From Methylacidimicrobium sp. B4 (GTDB taxonomy: Bacteria > Verrucomicrobiota > Verrucomicrobiia > Methylacidiphilales > Methylacidiphilaceae), in the NCBI RefSeq assembly GCF_017310545.1, contig NZ_CP066203.1, positions 2,294,001-2,358,000 on the forward strand: a stretch of 64,000 bases of DNA, written 5' to 3'. Shown piece by piece: positions 36,521-45,951 of the stretch; position 1 is the stretch's first letter, and each line of letters starts with the position of its first letter. A program made the translations under genes and the position numbers. The notes under the pieces are model-generated. The model did no database searches. It was given only the letters and a program-made list of their open reading frames with translations, and was not told the DNA's origin.

Positions 36521-37181
36521 GCAAGGTCAGCGACGACTCCAGCCAGGTGAAGGCCACGGATCTGCTGCCGGTTGGCAGGGAGCGGCAGACTAGGGAGCCG
36601 GTCGGCGTGGCGGTTATGGTCTCAGCCAAGGTGCGTCCTTATGAGCTGGAGCCGGCGGAAGCTCGGTCGAAGGCGTTCCTCAGGGCGGCGGAGGCGTGAT
36701 CTTCGCCTGGTTTCATCCTGAGCGGGGAATGGAGGACCCTTAGCGTCGATCCTGGCCAGCTAGCTTCTCCGCCCGCGATTTCGGCGCAATTCTCCTTGGA
36801 GCCGAACCAAGCAGCGCGTCAAGCCTTCGGAAGCCGTTGCCTCTCCTGGTGATCCCGTGCTCGGGATTGTCGCCAGGCATCGGATGAAAGATCCCCCCGG
36901 GGCTTTTACCCGTGGCCTGTGGGAAGAGAGAAAGAAGAGCGACCTTGCCCTGCTTGCCGGTGGAGAGCGGGGATGACCCGGTTGGAGCTGGAAAAGCCAA
37001 AAGCCGATGAGAAAAGAGATTTTGGCGGCCATCCGGCCCGGGAGCATGGCAAGCATGGGATCCTGTCAGCGATCGATCTTGAGGGCGCGCCCCGGGGGCA
37101 GCTTCCTGGGAAGAACCTCTCCGGCATCGACTGGAAAGTGGCGTGCCTCGGGTGCCGCCGGCGAGAAGTACTTTGTTCAGC
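36521..37181. other. region before the ERF gene without a confident gene
   Basis: A short plus-strand frame from 36973 (beginning MTRLELEKPKADEK, with GGAGAGCGGGG upstream) reads into the ERF gene and is the only candidate; it is not recognised and overlaps too far to be accepted. The rest is GC-rich with open antisense frames only. Confidence 0.35.
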
Positions 37182-38078
37182 ATGGAAGAGAACAACCAGA
37201 GCTCGCCGGGAGCGCCGACCGGCGACAGATGGGGATTGGCGCTGGAGGAATCGAGGACCTACCGGTGGCAGATGGTCCATGGGCCGGTGATGTCGGCCGT
37301 CGAGGGCGACGTTGGCCGGGAGTATATCCGGGCGATGGCAAAGGCCAAGGCGGCCTTTGCTGAGGCCGGGAGGGATGCCAGCGGTACGGAGCGGTATCGG
37401 TATGGCAGCTTGGCATCCATCTTGGACGCGCTGGCTGAGCCGCTTCGGGCCAACGGCTTCGAGATCACGCAGCCGCCGGTCGTCTTGCCGGGATGGGCAG
37501 GGGCGGTGACCGAGGTTGCCCATGAGAGCGGGCAATACCGCGCTGTAACGGTCATGTTGCCGGTAACGGCCGGGAGGAGGATGGAGGGAGGCAAGGAACC
37601 GGCGGCTCCCACAGCCCGGGAGTATGGGGCCGCAATCCGCCATGCCCGGCGTTATGGGCTGCTGGGCATCCTTGGGCTTCCGTCCGAGGAGGTAGAGGAG
37701 GGGGAGGGCTTCTCGCCAACGCCGGAGGTTTGGGGAGCCGATTGGCAGGATCGCCGCGTGGTGGTGACGGTGCTCAAGTCGGAGATCCAGCAGGGGAGCT
37801 CTGGGGGCAAGGCCTGGAGCTGCTTCCGCTTGTTGGTCCGGGAGAAGGCTGGGGAGGAGTACTGGCTGACCACCTTGGAGAGCGAGGTGGCCAACCAGCT
37901 GCTTGCGACCCGCACCGCGGTGGTCGAGATCGAGGAGGTGAGGAGCGGTGGCAAGGCCTATCGCAAGCTGAAGCGGGTCATTGGGAGCTCCCTGGGGTCG
38001 GCTTCTGCGTGCGATCCGGCCCATGCCGACTTCTGGCCGGGCGATCTGGCCATCCCGGACGAAGAGCCCCCCTTCTAG
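37182..38078 (+). CDS. ERF family single-strand annealing protein
   Basis: A 298-residue protein with the ERF domain in its first half: an AMAKAKAAFAEAG helix, YRYGSLASILDALAEPLRANGF and RHARRYGLLGILGL, all typical of phage Erf-like proteins that anneal single-stranded DNA in homologous recombination. The C-terminal part (about 190-298) is Trp/Lys-rich and unmatched, ending in IPDEEPPF, an acidic-aromatic tail like those that bind single-strand binding proteins elsewhere (inference). It is the first of five same-direction genes; the four after it are paralogues of an unknown family. Confidence 0.75.
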   Translation: MEENNQSSPGAPTGDRWGLALEESRTYRWQMVHGPVMSAVEGDVGREYIRAMAKAKAAFAEAGRDASGTERYRYGSLASILDALAEPLRANGFEITQPPVVLPGWAGAVTEVAHESGQYRAVTVMLPVTAGRRMEGGKEPAAPTAREYGAAIRHARRYGLLGILGLPSEEVEEGEGFSPTPEVWGADWQDRRVVVTVLKSEIQQGSSGGKAWSCFRLLVREKAGEEYWLTTLESEVANQLLATRTAVVEIEEVRSGGKAYRKLKRVIGSSLGSASACDPAHADFWPGDLAIPDEEPPF

Positions 38079-38285
38079 GGCAAGGGAGCGTGAAGCCTGG
38101 AGCCGTCCGTCCGGCGGTCGGAGAGACCGTGCAGGAAACCGGGCGGCTCCCGGCGGCTGGGCGCTATCGGAAGAGGCGGCGAATGGGCAGGCCTTTGCGC
38201 TTGGCCGGAAGCTGCGGATCGACCCCTGGGTGCTTCCCTCCCTTTGGATCTTGTGCAGCCATGGGGAAGTGCGCACATTGCTCCA

Positions 38286-39020
38286 ATGGCAATCGAGAAT
38301 CCTTGCGCGGAGGAGATCCTGAAGGCGCTTGGCGCCAATCCCGAATGGCGGGAGGCGGTTCGCAAGGAGCTCTGCGGCGAGGAAGCGCCCCAATTGAGCC
38401 CGGAGGAGGGGGAAGCCTGGCGGCAGCTTCTGGAGACCCATGCGATCCTTGAGAGCGGGATCCAGGAGTGGATGCGGTTTGCGGCCGCAACGGGAAAAAG
38501 GGTGGAGTCGATGGCGAGGCGTGTCGAGGAGCTCCGCAAGCCCATGGACCTCATCGACTCCTGGGCTCTGGCCGAGTGGGCTTCGGAGCGGATCGGGAAG
38601 ATCGTGTGGCAGAGCGGCGTGAAGCTGGTTGCCGGAGGGGAGCGGGATCTTGTCGCGCATCTGATCGAATGGGCGGCGGAAGCGCAGGTCTTGAGCGGGA
38701 ATGAGCGACGGGATCTTCTCCTGGCCGATTTTTTGGGCCTTGGCATGGAGCGATGGTCGGGGGAGCCCGTCTGCGTGGCTCTCCTCTTCTCCAAGAGCTG
38801 GAGCTTTGAGGATATTGAGTGCGCGGCAAGGCACGGGGATCTTTGGCTTAAGGTGGTGATGGCCGCGGAGGCGGCCAGGCCGGGCACGGTGACGAGCTTC
38901 CTGGCCCGGCCGCCTTCCAAGCGGCACGCCGTGGTGGCCAGCTTTTCGAGGAATTGCTTGGAAGAAGAAAAGGCCATTCGGCGGCAAGTCTGCTACGAAA
39001 CGATCGTTCGGGAGATCTGA
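38286..39020 (+). CDS. tandem paralogue 1 of an unknown family (next to ERF)
   Basis: A 244-residue soluble protein not matched to a known family. It is the first of four tandem paralogues. N-terminal helical part with EEILKALGANPEWREAVR; middle coiled-coil-like helix (60-100); C-terminal signature ADFLGLG, VCVALLFS, then CAARHGDLWLKVVMAAEAARP. The ATG at 38286 was preferred to an upstream TTG; no good ribosome binding site is seen. Its stop lies 3 bases before the next paralogue. This copy has lost the LP-AP-R motif in part (LARPPSKRHAV). See the finding on the array. Confidence 0.65.
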   Translation: MAIENPCAEEILKALGANPEWREAVRKELCGEEAPQLSPEEGEAWRQLLETHAILESGIQEWMRFAAATGKRVESMARRVEELRKPMDLIDSWALAEWASERIGKIVWQSGVKLVAGGERDLVAHLIEWAAEAQVLSGNERRDLLLADFLGLGMERWSGEPVCVALLFSKSWSFEDIECAARHGDLWLKVVMAAEAARPGTVTSFLARPPSKRHAVVASFSRNCLEEEKAIRRQVCYETIVREI

Positions 39021-39023
39021 TGG

Positions 39024-39752
39024 ATGAAGAGTGAGGTTAAGGACGAGGAGATTCTGGCCAAGGCGAGGGAGAGCGCCGAGTGGAAGGCTGCCGCCCGGAG
39101 GGCGATGGTAGCGGAGAGGAGCGCGAGCCTTCCGGAGGAGAAAGGGGAATTCTGGAAGAAGCTCTTGCAGGTCAATGGCGGCCTTCAAGCCTCGATCGAG
39201 GCTGGAGAGTTGTCGCGGGCGGCGTTGGATCGAGCCGAGGGCCTTTTTGAGGACACGGTCGATCGGCTCACGGTCAAGCTGAACCTAATGGCCGGATACA
39301 AGCCGATACGCAAGCTGGAGGAGCGGATCGAAATTCTGCTAGGGAGCGCCGGGCTTTTTGCTTATGGGATGGAGCGCCGCGAATTCCGGAAGGTCATTGA
39401 GGAGGCGAGCGATGCGGGGGGTCTGAGCCCTGAGGAGGAGGACGATCTCCTTCGTGTCGATTTTTTGGGAGTGGGAACCGATGTTGACACCGAGGAGCGG
39501 GTCTGCATCGCAGCGGCTGCGTCCCGAGTCGTGCATCGGCGGGTGATTGCCCGTGCTGCGCGAGGGGCCCGCCTCTGGTTCCAGGCGGTCAGGGCTGCCT
39601 TGGCGGTCGACCCGGGGCTCCTGGCCGAGTACCTGCCGGCGCCACCGACCGGCTCTCGCGCCGTCGCTGTCGGCTTTTGGATGCGGATCTCGGATGTGGA
39701 TGAGGCAGAAAGGCTGGGGGTTCGATTCGGGAGGGTGGGCTGGAAGCCCTGA
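39024..39752 (+). CDS. tandem paralogue 2 of the unknown family
   Basis: A 242-residue member of the array. It shares with its neighbours the C-terminal signature VDFLGVG, VCIAAAASRVV, RAARGARLWFQAVRAALAVDP, LPAPPTGSRAVAVGFW. The N-terminal half is helical (ILAKARESAEWKAAARRAM is like paralogue 1) with a putative coiled coil at 55-100. GGGAG lies about 10 bases before the ATG. Sequence identity to the other copies is low outside the signature, so the duplication is old. Confidence 0.65.
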   Translation: MKSEVKDEEILAKARESAEWKAAARRAMVAERSASLPEEKGEFWKKLLQVNGGLQASIEAGELSRAALDRAEGLFEDTVDRLTVKLNLMAGYKPIRKLEERIEILLGSAGLFAYGMERREFRKVIEEASDAGGLSPEEEDDLLRVDFLGVGTDVDTEERVCIAAAASRVVHRRVIARAARGARLWFQAVRAALAVDPGLLAEYLPAPPTGSRAVAVGFWMRISDVDEAERLGVRFGRVGWKP

Positions 39753-39813
39753 GCGCACCGCCGCGAGTCGCACTTCGCATTGCCGGTAGCCTTCTTTGGG
39801 AGGATATTCGGTC

Positions 39814-40560
39814 GTGGCTGAGGAAATGGGCTCTTTGGAGGAGATTCTTTCGGCGCTCGAGGAGCGTCCGGAGTTGAGGGAAGCCGTTCGCGCGAAGCTG
39901 ATGGCTGAGGATGGTCCCCAGCCGTCCGCAAGCCCGGAAGGCTTGCTCGACGGGCTCCGGGAGACCAACGCGATCCTCAAGTCCTTCCTGCAGGAGTCAC
40001 TCCGCTTTCAGAGCTCGGTGCGGGGCGCGATGCAATCGCTCGACGAAGCGCTCCAGGCGCTCAGCCAGCAGCTCGATCTCATTGTCGGGCAGGGCATGAT
40101 GAGATGGGGGAGAGAGCGCATCCAGAACCTCGTGCGGCGCTCCGGCGTGCGGCTGGCCTATCCGTTGGAGTGGCAGCTCCTCGAGGAGGTCATCGAGTGC
40201 GCCGTGCAAGCGGGAGTGCTGAGCAGAAGCGAGATGGATGACCTCTACGAAGCGGATTTCCTGGGGGTGGGCCAAGAGCTTGCCACGGGCACTCCTCTCT
40301 GCGTCGCGGCGGCGATCTCCTGCGTAGTCGATCGGACAGTCATCGAGCGGGCGGCCTCGCATGCGGATCTCTGGCTCAAGGCGGCGAGGGCCGCGATGGA
40401 GAGGCGGCCGGAGCTGCTTGCCAAGGTCCTGCCGACCGCGCCGGTCGATCGGCGGGCGTTGGCGGTTGGCCTCTGGATCGGCTCGGTGGACGCTGACCAT
40501 GCCGACTCCCTTCGCGTCGACTTTGAGAAGGTGATCGAGGATCCTCTGTGGCATTTCTAG
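39814..40560 (+). CDS. tandem paralogue 3 of the unknown family
   Basis: A 248-residue member and the most regular copy: LEEILSALEERPELREAVRAKL at the N-terminus, a helix with AMQSLDEALQALSQQLD, then WGRERIQNLVRRSGVRL, EADFLGVG, LCVAAAISCVV, RAASHADLWLKAARAA, LPTAPVDRRALAVGLW. GTG at 39814 has GGGAGG about 10 bases before it; a TTG at 39796 is the alternative. There is no membrane segment, so it is probably cytoplasmic. Function unknown. Confidence 0.65.
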   Translation: MAEEMGSLEEILSALEERPELREAVRAKLMAEDGPQPSASPEGLLDGLRETNAILKSFLQESLRFQSSVRGAMQSLDEALQALSQQLDLIVGQGMMRWGRERIQNLVRRSGVRLAYPLEWQLLEEVIECAVQAGVLSRSEMDDLYEADFLGVGQELATGTPLCVAAAISCVVDRTVIERAASHADLWLKAARAAMERRPELLAKVLPTAPVDRRALAVGLWIGSVDADHADSLRVDFEKVIEDPLWHF

Positions 40561-40628
40561 CCACCCGGCTGGAAGGGTCGGAAAAGGCAATTGGAGTGGC
40601 AGAGGGCTCAAGGGGAGGAAGGCAAGCG

Positions 40629-41336
40629 ATGGCCAAGGATCGATTGGAGCTCAAGGAGGCCCAGGCCCGGCAGATCCTCGCCGAGGATCGATCGAAGCTT
40701 CCCGGAAGGGTCGGTGAGGTATGGGCCGCCATCGGCGAGGCGAATGCGGTCCTGCTGGAGTCGGTGGCGCACGGATTGCGATCGCAAGCCTTGCTGCAGG
40801 AAGCCAAGTTGCGGATCGACCAGAGGAGGAAAGCCTTTGGTTGGAAGATCGAGCGCATGGCCCGGGCCGACCCCATCGCCTGGGCGAGGGATCACATCCC
40901 GAGCATCGTTTGGCGGTCGGGCATCCAGCTCGAGCTTGGGATCACGGGGAGGGTGGTCGAGGATCTGCTGGAAGGCGCGCTTCAATCTGGGGCGCTGGCG
41001 GAGGCGGAGCGGCAAGAGCTCCGTTCCGCGGATTTCCTGGGAATCGGCTGCGAGTCGCGGCGGGCGCTCACGACCTGCGTTGCTCTCCGCACCTGCCAGA
41101 TCGTGGAGCCGGAAGGAGTCCTCCGCGCAAAAAGGAATGCGGAGCTCTGGCTTCAGGCGGTGAAGGCCGCGACGGCGGCGAAGCCCGAGGCATTTTCCCG
41201 GCTTCTACCAAAGGCTCCCGAACGATCTGTGGCGATCGTCGCCGGGGCTTGGATGAGCTTCCGGTGCTTCCGCGAGATTGGCCTCTATAGCTGGAGCAAT
41301 GGGATGCGCTTCCAGAGGGTTCCGTGGCCGGTCTGA
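40629..41336 (+). CDS. tandem paralogue 4 of the unknown family
   Basis: A 235-residue member with ARDHIPSIVWRSGIQLEL, SADFLGIG, TCVALRTCQIV, RAKRNAELWLQAVKAATAAKP, LPKAPERSVAIVAGAW. GGGGAGGAAGG precedes the ATG at 40629 at ideal spacing, which decides the start against an upstream GTG at 40548. The N-terminal EEILxAL helix of the other copies is replaced by a different basic helix. It is the last gene of the array; a convergent Fic gene follows 78 bases later. Confidence 0.65.
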   Translation: MAKDRLELKEAQARQILAEDRSKLPGRVGEVWAAIGEANAVLLESVAHGLRSQALLQEAKLRIDQRRKAFGWKIERMARADPIAWARDHIPSIVWRSGIQLELGITGRVVEDLLEGALQSGALAEAERQELRSADFLGIGCESRRALTTCVALRTCQIVEPEGVLRAKRNAELWLQAVKAATAAKPEAFSRLLPKAPERSVAIVAGAWMSFRCFREIGLYSWSNGMRFQRVPWPV

Positions 41337-41413
41337 TGGGCTTCCCGCAAGCTCTCCAGCAGCAAAGAGCCGGCTTTGGAAGTCAGTCGTGGGGAGGAGG
41401 GGAAGCGCAAGGA

Positions 41414-42523
41414 TCAGAGGCTTGGCTCATCGGGCACCACCACCGAGAAGCTGGCCTCCTTGCGATCGCCAGGATCCCTCGAGAGCACGCCGAGCTCGAG
41501 AAGCTCGCGAATATCGCGCTCGGCCGTCAAGAGCGGGCAGTGGGCGATCTTCGACCATTTCCTGGCCGTTAAATGACCTTTGAAACCCTCCAAGCAGCGG
41601 CTGAGCATGAGCTTCTGGCGCTCGTTGAGCGGCGACCGAGCGTGGATCGTCCAGAAGCGGGCCTTCCGCAACGCCTGGCGGTGCATCTCCCGCGCTCCGT
41701 CCACGGCGCGGGAAAGGCAGCCCAGGAACCAGGAAGCCCACCCGGTCAGGTCCAATCCGCATCGATCGGCGTTCTCCAGGCTCCCAGAGTATCCCTTCCG
41801 CTCCTTCGCGATCTGGCGCGAAAGGCTATGGAAGGTTCTCCCCGAGTCCTCGGAACGCGCCAAGGCCAAGCCTGCGATCGCCCTGCCGATGCGGCCATTG
41901 CCATCCTCGAAGGGATGGATCGTGACGAACCAGAGATGGGCAATGGCCGCCTTCAGGACGCCGTCGATCGCCTGCTCGGCGTTGAACCAGGCAAGGAACC
42001 TGCCCATTTCCAGCGGCAGGCGGGATGCCGGAGGCGCCTGGAAGTGGATCTTCTCCCTTCCCATTGGGCCAGAGGCAATGACCATCGGCCCTTTGGCGTC
42101 GTCGCGCCACGCGGCTGTCCGGATCTTCCCCGAGCGGGAAGAGCCTTCCGGGAAAAGGGCCGCATGCCAGCCGAACAACCGCTCCTCGGTGAGCGGAGCT
42201 CGAAAATTCCGCGTTGCGTCCAGGACGATCTCAGCCGCCCCTTCGGCTTGCCGGTGGAAGGCGAAGGGAGCCTCAAGGCCAAGCCGCCGCGCCACGGCGG
42301 ACCGCACGGCATCCCGGTCGAGCCTTTCGCCTTCGATCTCGCTGTTCCAGAACGCCTCTTCTGTGATCGCCAACGCCTCAGCCTCAGCGGACTGCGGGAT
42401 TCCGAGCGCGAAGATGGCTTCCCGGAGGCTCCCCTGCTTCCGCCGAACGGTGGCAAGCTGCTCTCGGATGGCCTCGGCGTCGAGCTTGAATGCCGGCCAC
42501 TCCCGCTCTTCCCAGAGGTGCAT
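41414..42523 (-). CDS. Fic family protein (DUF4172-Fic-wHTH type)
   Basis: A 369-residue Fic protein, an enzyme class that transfers AMP or other nucleotides to target proteins. The active-site motif HPFEDGNGR is at 203-211 and intact. SEIEG at 61-65, ahead of the Fic core, looks like the inhibitory helix motif, so activity is probably self-restrained. The first 60 residues resemble DUF4172 and the C-terminal 90 residues look like a winged helix. It is a stand-alone gene between the paralogue array and the IS1380 element. Confidence 0.88.
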   Translation of the reverse strand: MHLWEEREWPAFKLDAEAIREQLATVRRKQGSLREAIFALGIPQSAEAEALAITEEAFWNSEIEGERLDRDAVRSAVARRLGLEAPFAFHRQAEGAAEIVLDATRNFRAPLTEERLFGWHAALFPEGSSRSGKIRTAAWRDDAKGPMVIASGPMGREKIHFQAPPASRLPLEMGRFLAWFNAEQAIDGVLKAAIAHLWFVTIHPFEDGNGRIGRAIAGLALARSEDSGRTFHSLSRQIAKERKGYSGSLENADRCGLDLTGWASWFLGCLSRAVDGAREMHRQALRKARFWTIHARSPLNERQKLMLSRCLEGFKGHLTARKWSKIAHCPLLTAERDIRELLELGVLSRDPGDRKEASFSVVVPDEPSL

Positions 42524-42846
42524 ATTGGCACGCCGCTTCTCTCTATCTCAGCCGCAGCGTTCTTGGCGTGATCGAGGGGTGCACGGCTTCCTTAGCCAAA
42601 CGCGACGGGTCACCGTAGCGCTTGCCGCTCTGACCCCCGGAGGAGCAGGAGGCCGGGCCCCGTGGAATGGGGCCGGCTCCCAGCCCGCGGGACTGGGGGT
42701 AAGGCTCCGCGGAACCGCGATGGTGTCCGGCGAGATGACCCCGATGCGCGGTGAAGGCCCCCGATCGGCAATGGTAGCCTTCTTGGCCCCATGGGAGCCC
42801 GCGATCCTCCCGGGTTGCGGCATCAAAGGTCGCAAATGACGGAGAT
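42524..42846. other. region between Fic and the IS1380 element
   Basis: No complete gene. A minus-strand scrap near 42543-42630 (reading GKRYGDPSRLAKEAVHPS) looks coding and may be the end of a gene cut by the IS insertion at 42847, but no domain is recognised. Confidence 0.35.
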
Positions 42847-44049
42847 CTAGCCGCCATTTCTCACGAAGGCCGACCAAAACGGGAAGCAAAAAGCCTGCAA
42901 AAGAGCATAGGAAAGGCCGCCTTTCCCTGGTATAAAGTGCGTGAACGATACGTAATTACAACCAGGAAGGAAAGCGGCCTTCGATGACAGAGTGTAGCCA
43001 AGAGACTTTTGGATTTACAGCCCATTTTTCGCGTCGGGTGGAAGCGGGATTTACCGCGGGTCGGGTTTCGAGTGATGGGGGCGCGATCCTCTTACGAGAA
43101 GCGGATCGGAAGATCGGGTTGTTAAGACGGCTGGAGCGTTGCTTCCGGGATCGACGCCATCCGGGGCGCATTGTGCATCGGGTGCGGGAGATGCTAGCGC
43201 AGCGCATCTTCGGGATTGCGCTGGGCTACGAGGATCTCAATGACCACGAGCAGCTGCGTACCGATCCTTTGGTGGCTCTCCTAAGCGGTAAAAGGGATCT
43301 GGAAGCGGATCTGGCGGGCAAGAGTACGCTCAACCGCCTGGAACTGGTAGGTCGAAGCGAACGCTACCACAAGATCGACTACTCGGCCGAAGCGATCGAC
43401 CGGCTGTTGGTCGATCTCTACCTTGAATCGCATCCCCAGGCTCCCAAGGAGGTGGTGCTCGATCTGGATGCGACCGACATCCCTCTTTACGGCCATCAGC
43501 CCGAGCGCTTCTTCCATGGCTATTATGATGCGTATTGTTATTTGCCGCTCTATATCTTCGCCGAAGATCAGCTCCTCGGCGTGCGGCTTCGGCCATCGAA
43601 CCAGGATGCGGCGGAGGGATCCCTTGCCGAGATCATCCGGATCGTGGGACAACTCCGCACCCATTGGCCCGAGGTCAAGATCGTGCTCCGGGCCGACTCG
43701 GGCTTCTGCCGGGAAGAGATCATGGCCTGGTGCGAAGCCAATCAGGTCGACTTCCTCTTCGGCCTGATTCGCAACGAGCGCTTGTGCCGACCCATTGAGG
43801 CGTCGATGAAGCAGGCCCGTCGTCTGCACGAGTCCACGGGCAAACCGGCTCGCGTCTTTTCCGAGTTTGCCTATCGCACCTTGAGTAGCTGGTCGAGGGA
43901 GCGCCGAGTGGTCTCCAAAGCTGAGTACTTGGAGTAAGGAAAGAATCCGCGCTTTGTCGTCACCTCTCTCTCCACCGAGGAGTGGCCCGCCCAGGCCCTC
44001 TACGAGAAGCTCTACTGCGCGCGCGGAGAGATGGAGAATCGGATCAAGG

Positions 44050-45951
44050 GTGCGCCGGCAAAACCGGCGAAGAGTAGGTGGTGCAAGTCCACTGCACTGA
44101 AGAAATAGCGAATCACAGTGGCCCTGAGTCATGCGCCGTTGACCGTGAGGACAACGGTGAAGCGTTGACAAGGGTACGCACAGGCCAGCCATGGAGCCGC
44201 GAAAATGGTTTATGTTCCGAACGCTGACACGGTCTTTGACGTGGAAGGCAACACGGCCGGAGGCGATAACGCGAGCCTTCGATCGGTTCGGCGTGGTCTT
44301 TAGAACCTGGCATGTGCGCACGCTCTTCGTACGGGAACCGGGAGATCTTGGGCCTGACCGGCAAGCACTACCGGTCCGCATCGGGAAGGTGAGGAGCCAA
44401 AGCCGATGATGAACGGACCCAAGAAGTCTGACCTCGCCATAGTAGCTGAGAAGCCGACGAACAAGGCCGGGAAACCGGCGGCGGAGCCGGTGGAGCCAAG
44501 GGCGAGGACCGAGGGGAACACGCATCAGCAAAGCACGGACCGGACTCAGGGCCGGGTTCGCGTGTCACAGGCGCTGGAGCGTGTACGGCAAGTAGCAAAG
44601 GCGAGGAAGAAGGAACGGTTCACTGCGCTGCTCCACCATATCAGCGTCGATCTACTCCGTCAGTCGTTTTACGCACTCAAGCGCAACGCGGCTCCCGGAG
44701 TGGACGGGGTGAGATGGTCGGACTACGAGGCAAACCTGGAGAGCAATCTGCAAGGTCTGCATGATCGGGTTCATCGGGGCGCGTACCGGGCACTGCCCAG
44801 CCGGAGGAAGTACATTCCAAAGCCGGATGGGCGGCAGCGGCCGTTGGGCATCGCGTCGTTGGAGGATAAGCTCCTCCAGCGGGCGGTGGTGGCGGTGCTG
44901 AATGCGATCTACGAGGAAGATTTCCTCGGGTTCTCGTATGGATTCCGGCCGAAGCGCAGTCAGCACGATGCGCTGGATGCTTTGGCAACCGGCATTCAAC
45001 GACGGAAGGTGAGCTGGATACTCGACGCAGATTATCGAAGCTTTTTCGACACGGTGAGTCATGAATGGCTTATTCGTTTCCTGGAGCATCGAATCGGCGA
45101 CGAGCGCATCCTCCGTCTGATCCGCAAATGGCTGAAGGCGGGAGTACTGGAGGCGGAGGTTGTCACGGAGAGCGAAGCAGGCACGCCTCAGGGTGCGACG
45201 GTGTCGCCCCTGTTGGCCAACGTCTATTTGCATTACGTGTTCGATCTCTGGGTGCAACAGTGGCGGAAACGCCACGCCCGCGGGGACATGATCATAGTGC
45301 GCTACGCCGATGATAGTGTCCTCGGCTTTGAGTATGAAGCCGATGCCCAGCGGTTTCTGGCGGAGATGGGGACGCGGTCGAAGGCATTCTCGCTGCAACT
45401 GCATCCGGACAAGACACGGATCATTCGGTTTGGCCGTTTTGCGGCTCTCAATCGAAAAGAACGTGGTCGGGGCAAACCGGAGACCTTCAACTTTCTCGGC
45501 TTTACCATGATCTGTGGCCAGAAGCGCACGGGTGGCTTCCAACTTCTGCGAAGAACCCGCCGCGACCGTCTGCAGCGCACGATACAGCGCGTGAAAGAGG
45601 AATTGCAGCGAAGGCGGCACCAGCCGATTCCTGATCAAGGAAAATGGCTGGCGCAGGTGGTCAGGGGCTTTTATGCATACCACGCAGTGCCGACGAACTA
45701 TCCGGCGCTGCGGCTGTTTCGGGTTCGCATTGCACAGCTCTGGAAGCGCGCGTTGTCACGGCGTGGCCAGCGCGGTCAGTTGACCTGGAAGCAAATGCCC
45801 AAACTCGTTGATGCCTGGCTGCCACCACCGCGTATTCTGCATCCTTGGCCCGAGCGTCGCTTCGCCGTCAAGCACCCAAGGTGGGAGCCGTGTGCCTGAA
45901 TCGGGCTTGCACGGATCTGTCCGGGGGGCGTTCCGCAAGGAGCGTCCCTAC
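44050..45951 (+). mobile_element. group II intron
   Basis: The intron starts with the consensus GTGCG (44050-44054) and ends with AC (45950-45951). Near its start is GTGGTGCAAGTCCAC, typical of domain I, and near its end a domain V hairpin (about 45886-45925, GAGCCGTGTGCC ... TTGCACGGATC) and a short domain VI. It encodes one reverse transcriptase/maturase. Removing it joins the transposase exons in frame. Domain V overlaps the end of the maturase gene. The boundary was set by consensus and frame and could shift by a base or so. Confidence 0.85.
44406..45899 (+). CDS. group II intron reverse transcriptase/maturase
   Basis: A 497-residue LtrA-like protein that splices the intron and copies it into new sites. 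Reverse transcriptase motifs: NAAPGVDGVRWSDYE, IPKPDGRQRPLGIASLEDKLLQRA, FLGFSYGFRPKRSQHDAL, DADYRSFFDTVSH, GTPQGATVSPLLANVYLH and YADD at about 300-303. The C-terminal maturase part has NFLGFTM and WLAQVVRGFYAYHAVP. No HNH endonuclease domain is present after it, so insertion probably uses nascent DNA strands. It lies inside the intron, in the same direction as the host transposase gene. Confidence 0.93.
   Translation: MMNGPKKSDLAIVAEKPTNKAGKPAAEPVEPRARTEGNTHQQSTDRTQGRVRVSQALERVRQVAKARKKERFTALLHHISVDLLRQSFYALKRNAAPGVDGVRWSDYEANLESNLQGLHDRVHRGAYRALPSRRKYIPKPDGRQRPLGIASLEDKLLQRAVVAVLNAIYEEDFLGFSYGFRPKRSQHDALDALATGIQRRKVSWILDADYRSFFDTVSHEWLIRFLEHRIGDERILRLIRKWLKAGVLEAEVVTESEAGTPQGATVSPLLANVYLHYVFDLWVQQWRKRHARGDMIIVRYADDSVLGFEYEADAQRFLAEMGTRSKAFSLQLHPDKTRIIRFGRFAALNRKERGRGKPETFNFLGFTMICGQKRTGGFQLLRRTRRDRLQRTIQRVKEELQRRRHQPIPDQGKWLAQVVRGFYAYHAVPTNYPALRLFRVRIAQLWKRALSRRGQRGQLTWKQMPKLVDAWLPPPRILHPWPERRFAVKHPRWEPCA

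Noticed and set aside
36973-37290. Small plus-strand frame with a fair ribosome binding site before the ERF gene
   Set aside because: It overlaps the ERF gene by over 100 bases and becomes shadow-like there; no family recognised.
37981-38322. Coding-like stretch (LRIDPWVLPSLWILCSHGEV) between ERF and paralogue 1
   Set aside because: No start codon or ribosome binding site in frame after the ERF stop; it may be a relic, but cannot be called.
36906-39188. Long minus-strand open frame opposite ERF and paralogue 1
   Set aside because: No recognisable domain; ERF motifs and the paralogue signature lie on the other strand.
38286-41336. The four-gene array as a CRISPR- or VNTR-like DNA repeat
   Set aside because: Similarity is at the protein level only; the DNA copies are too divergent for a sequence repeat.
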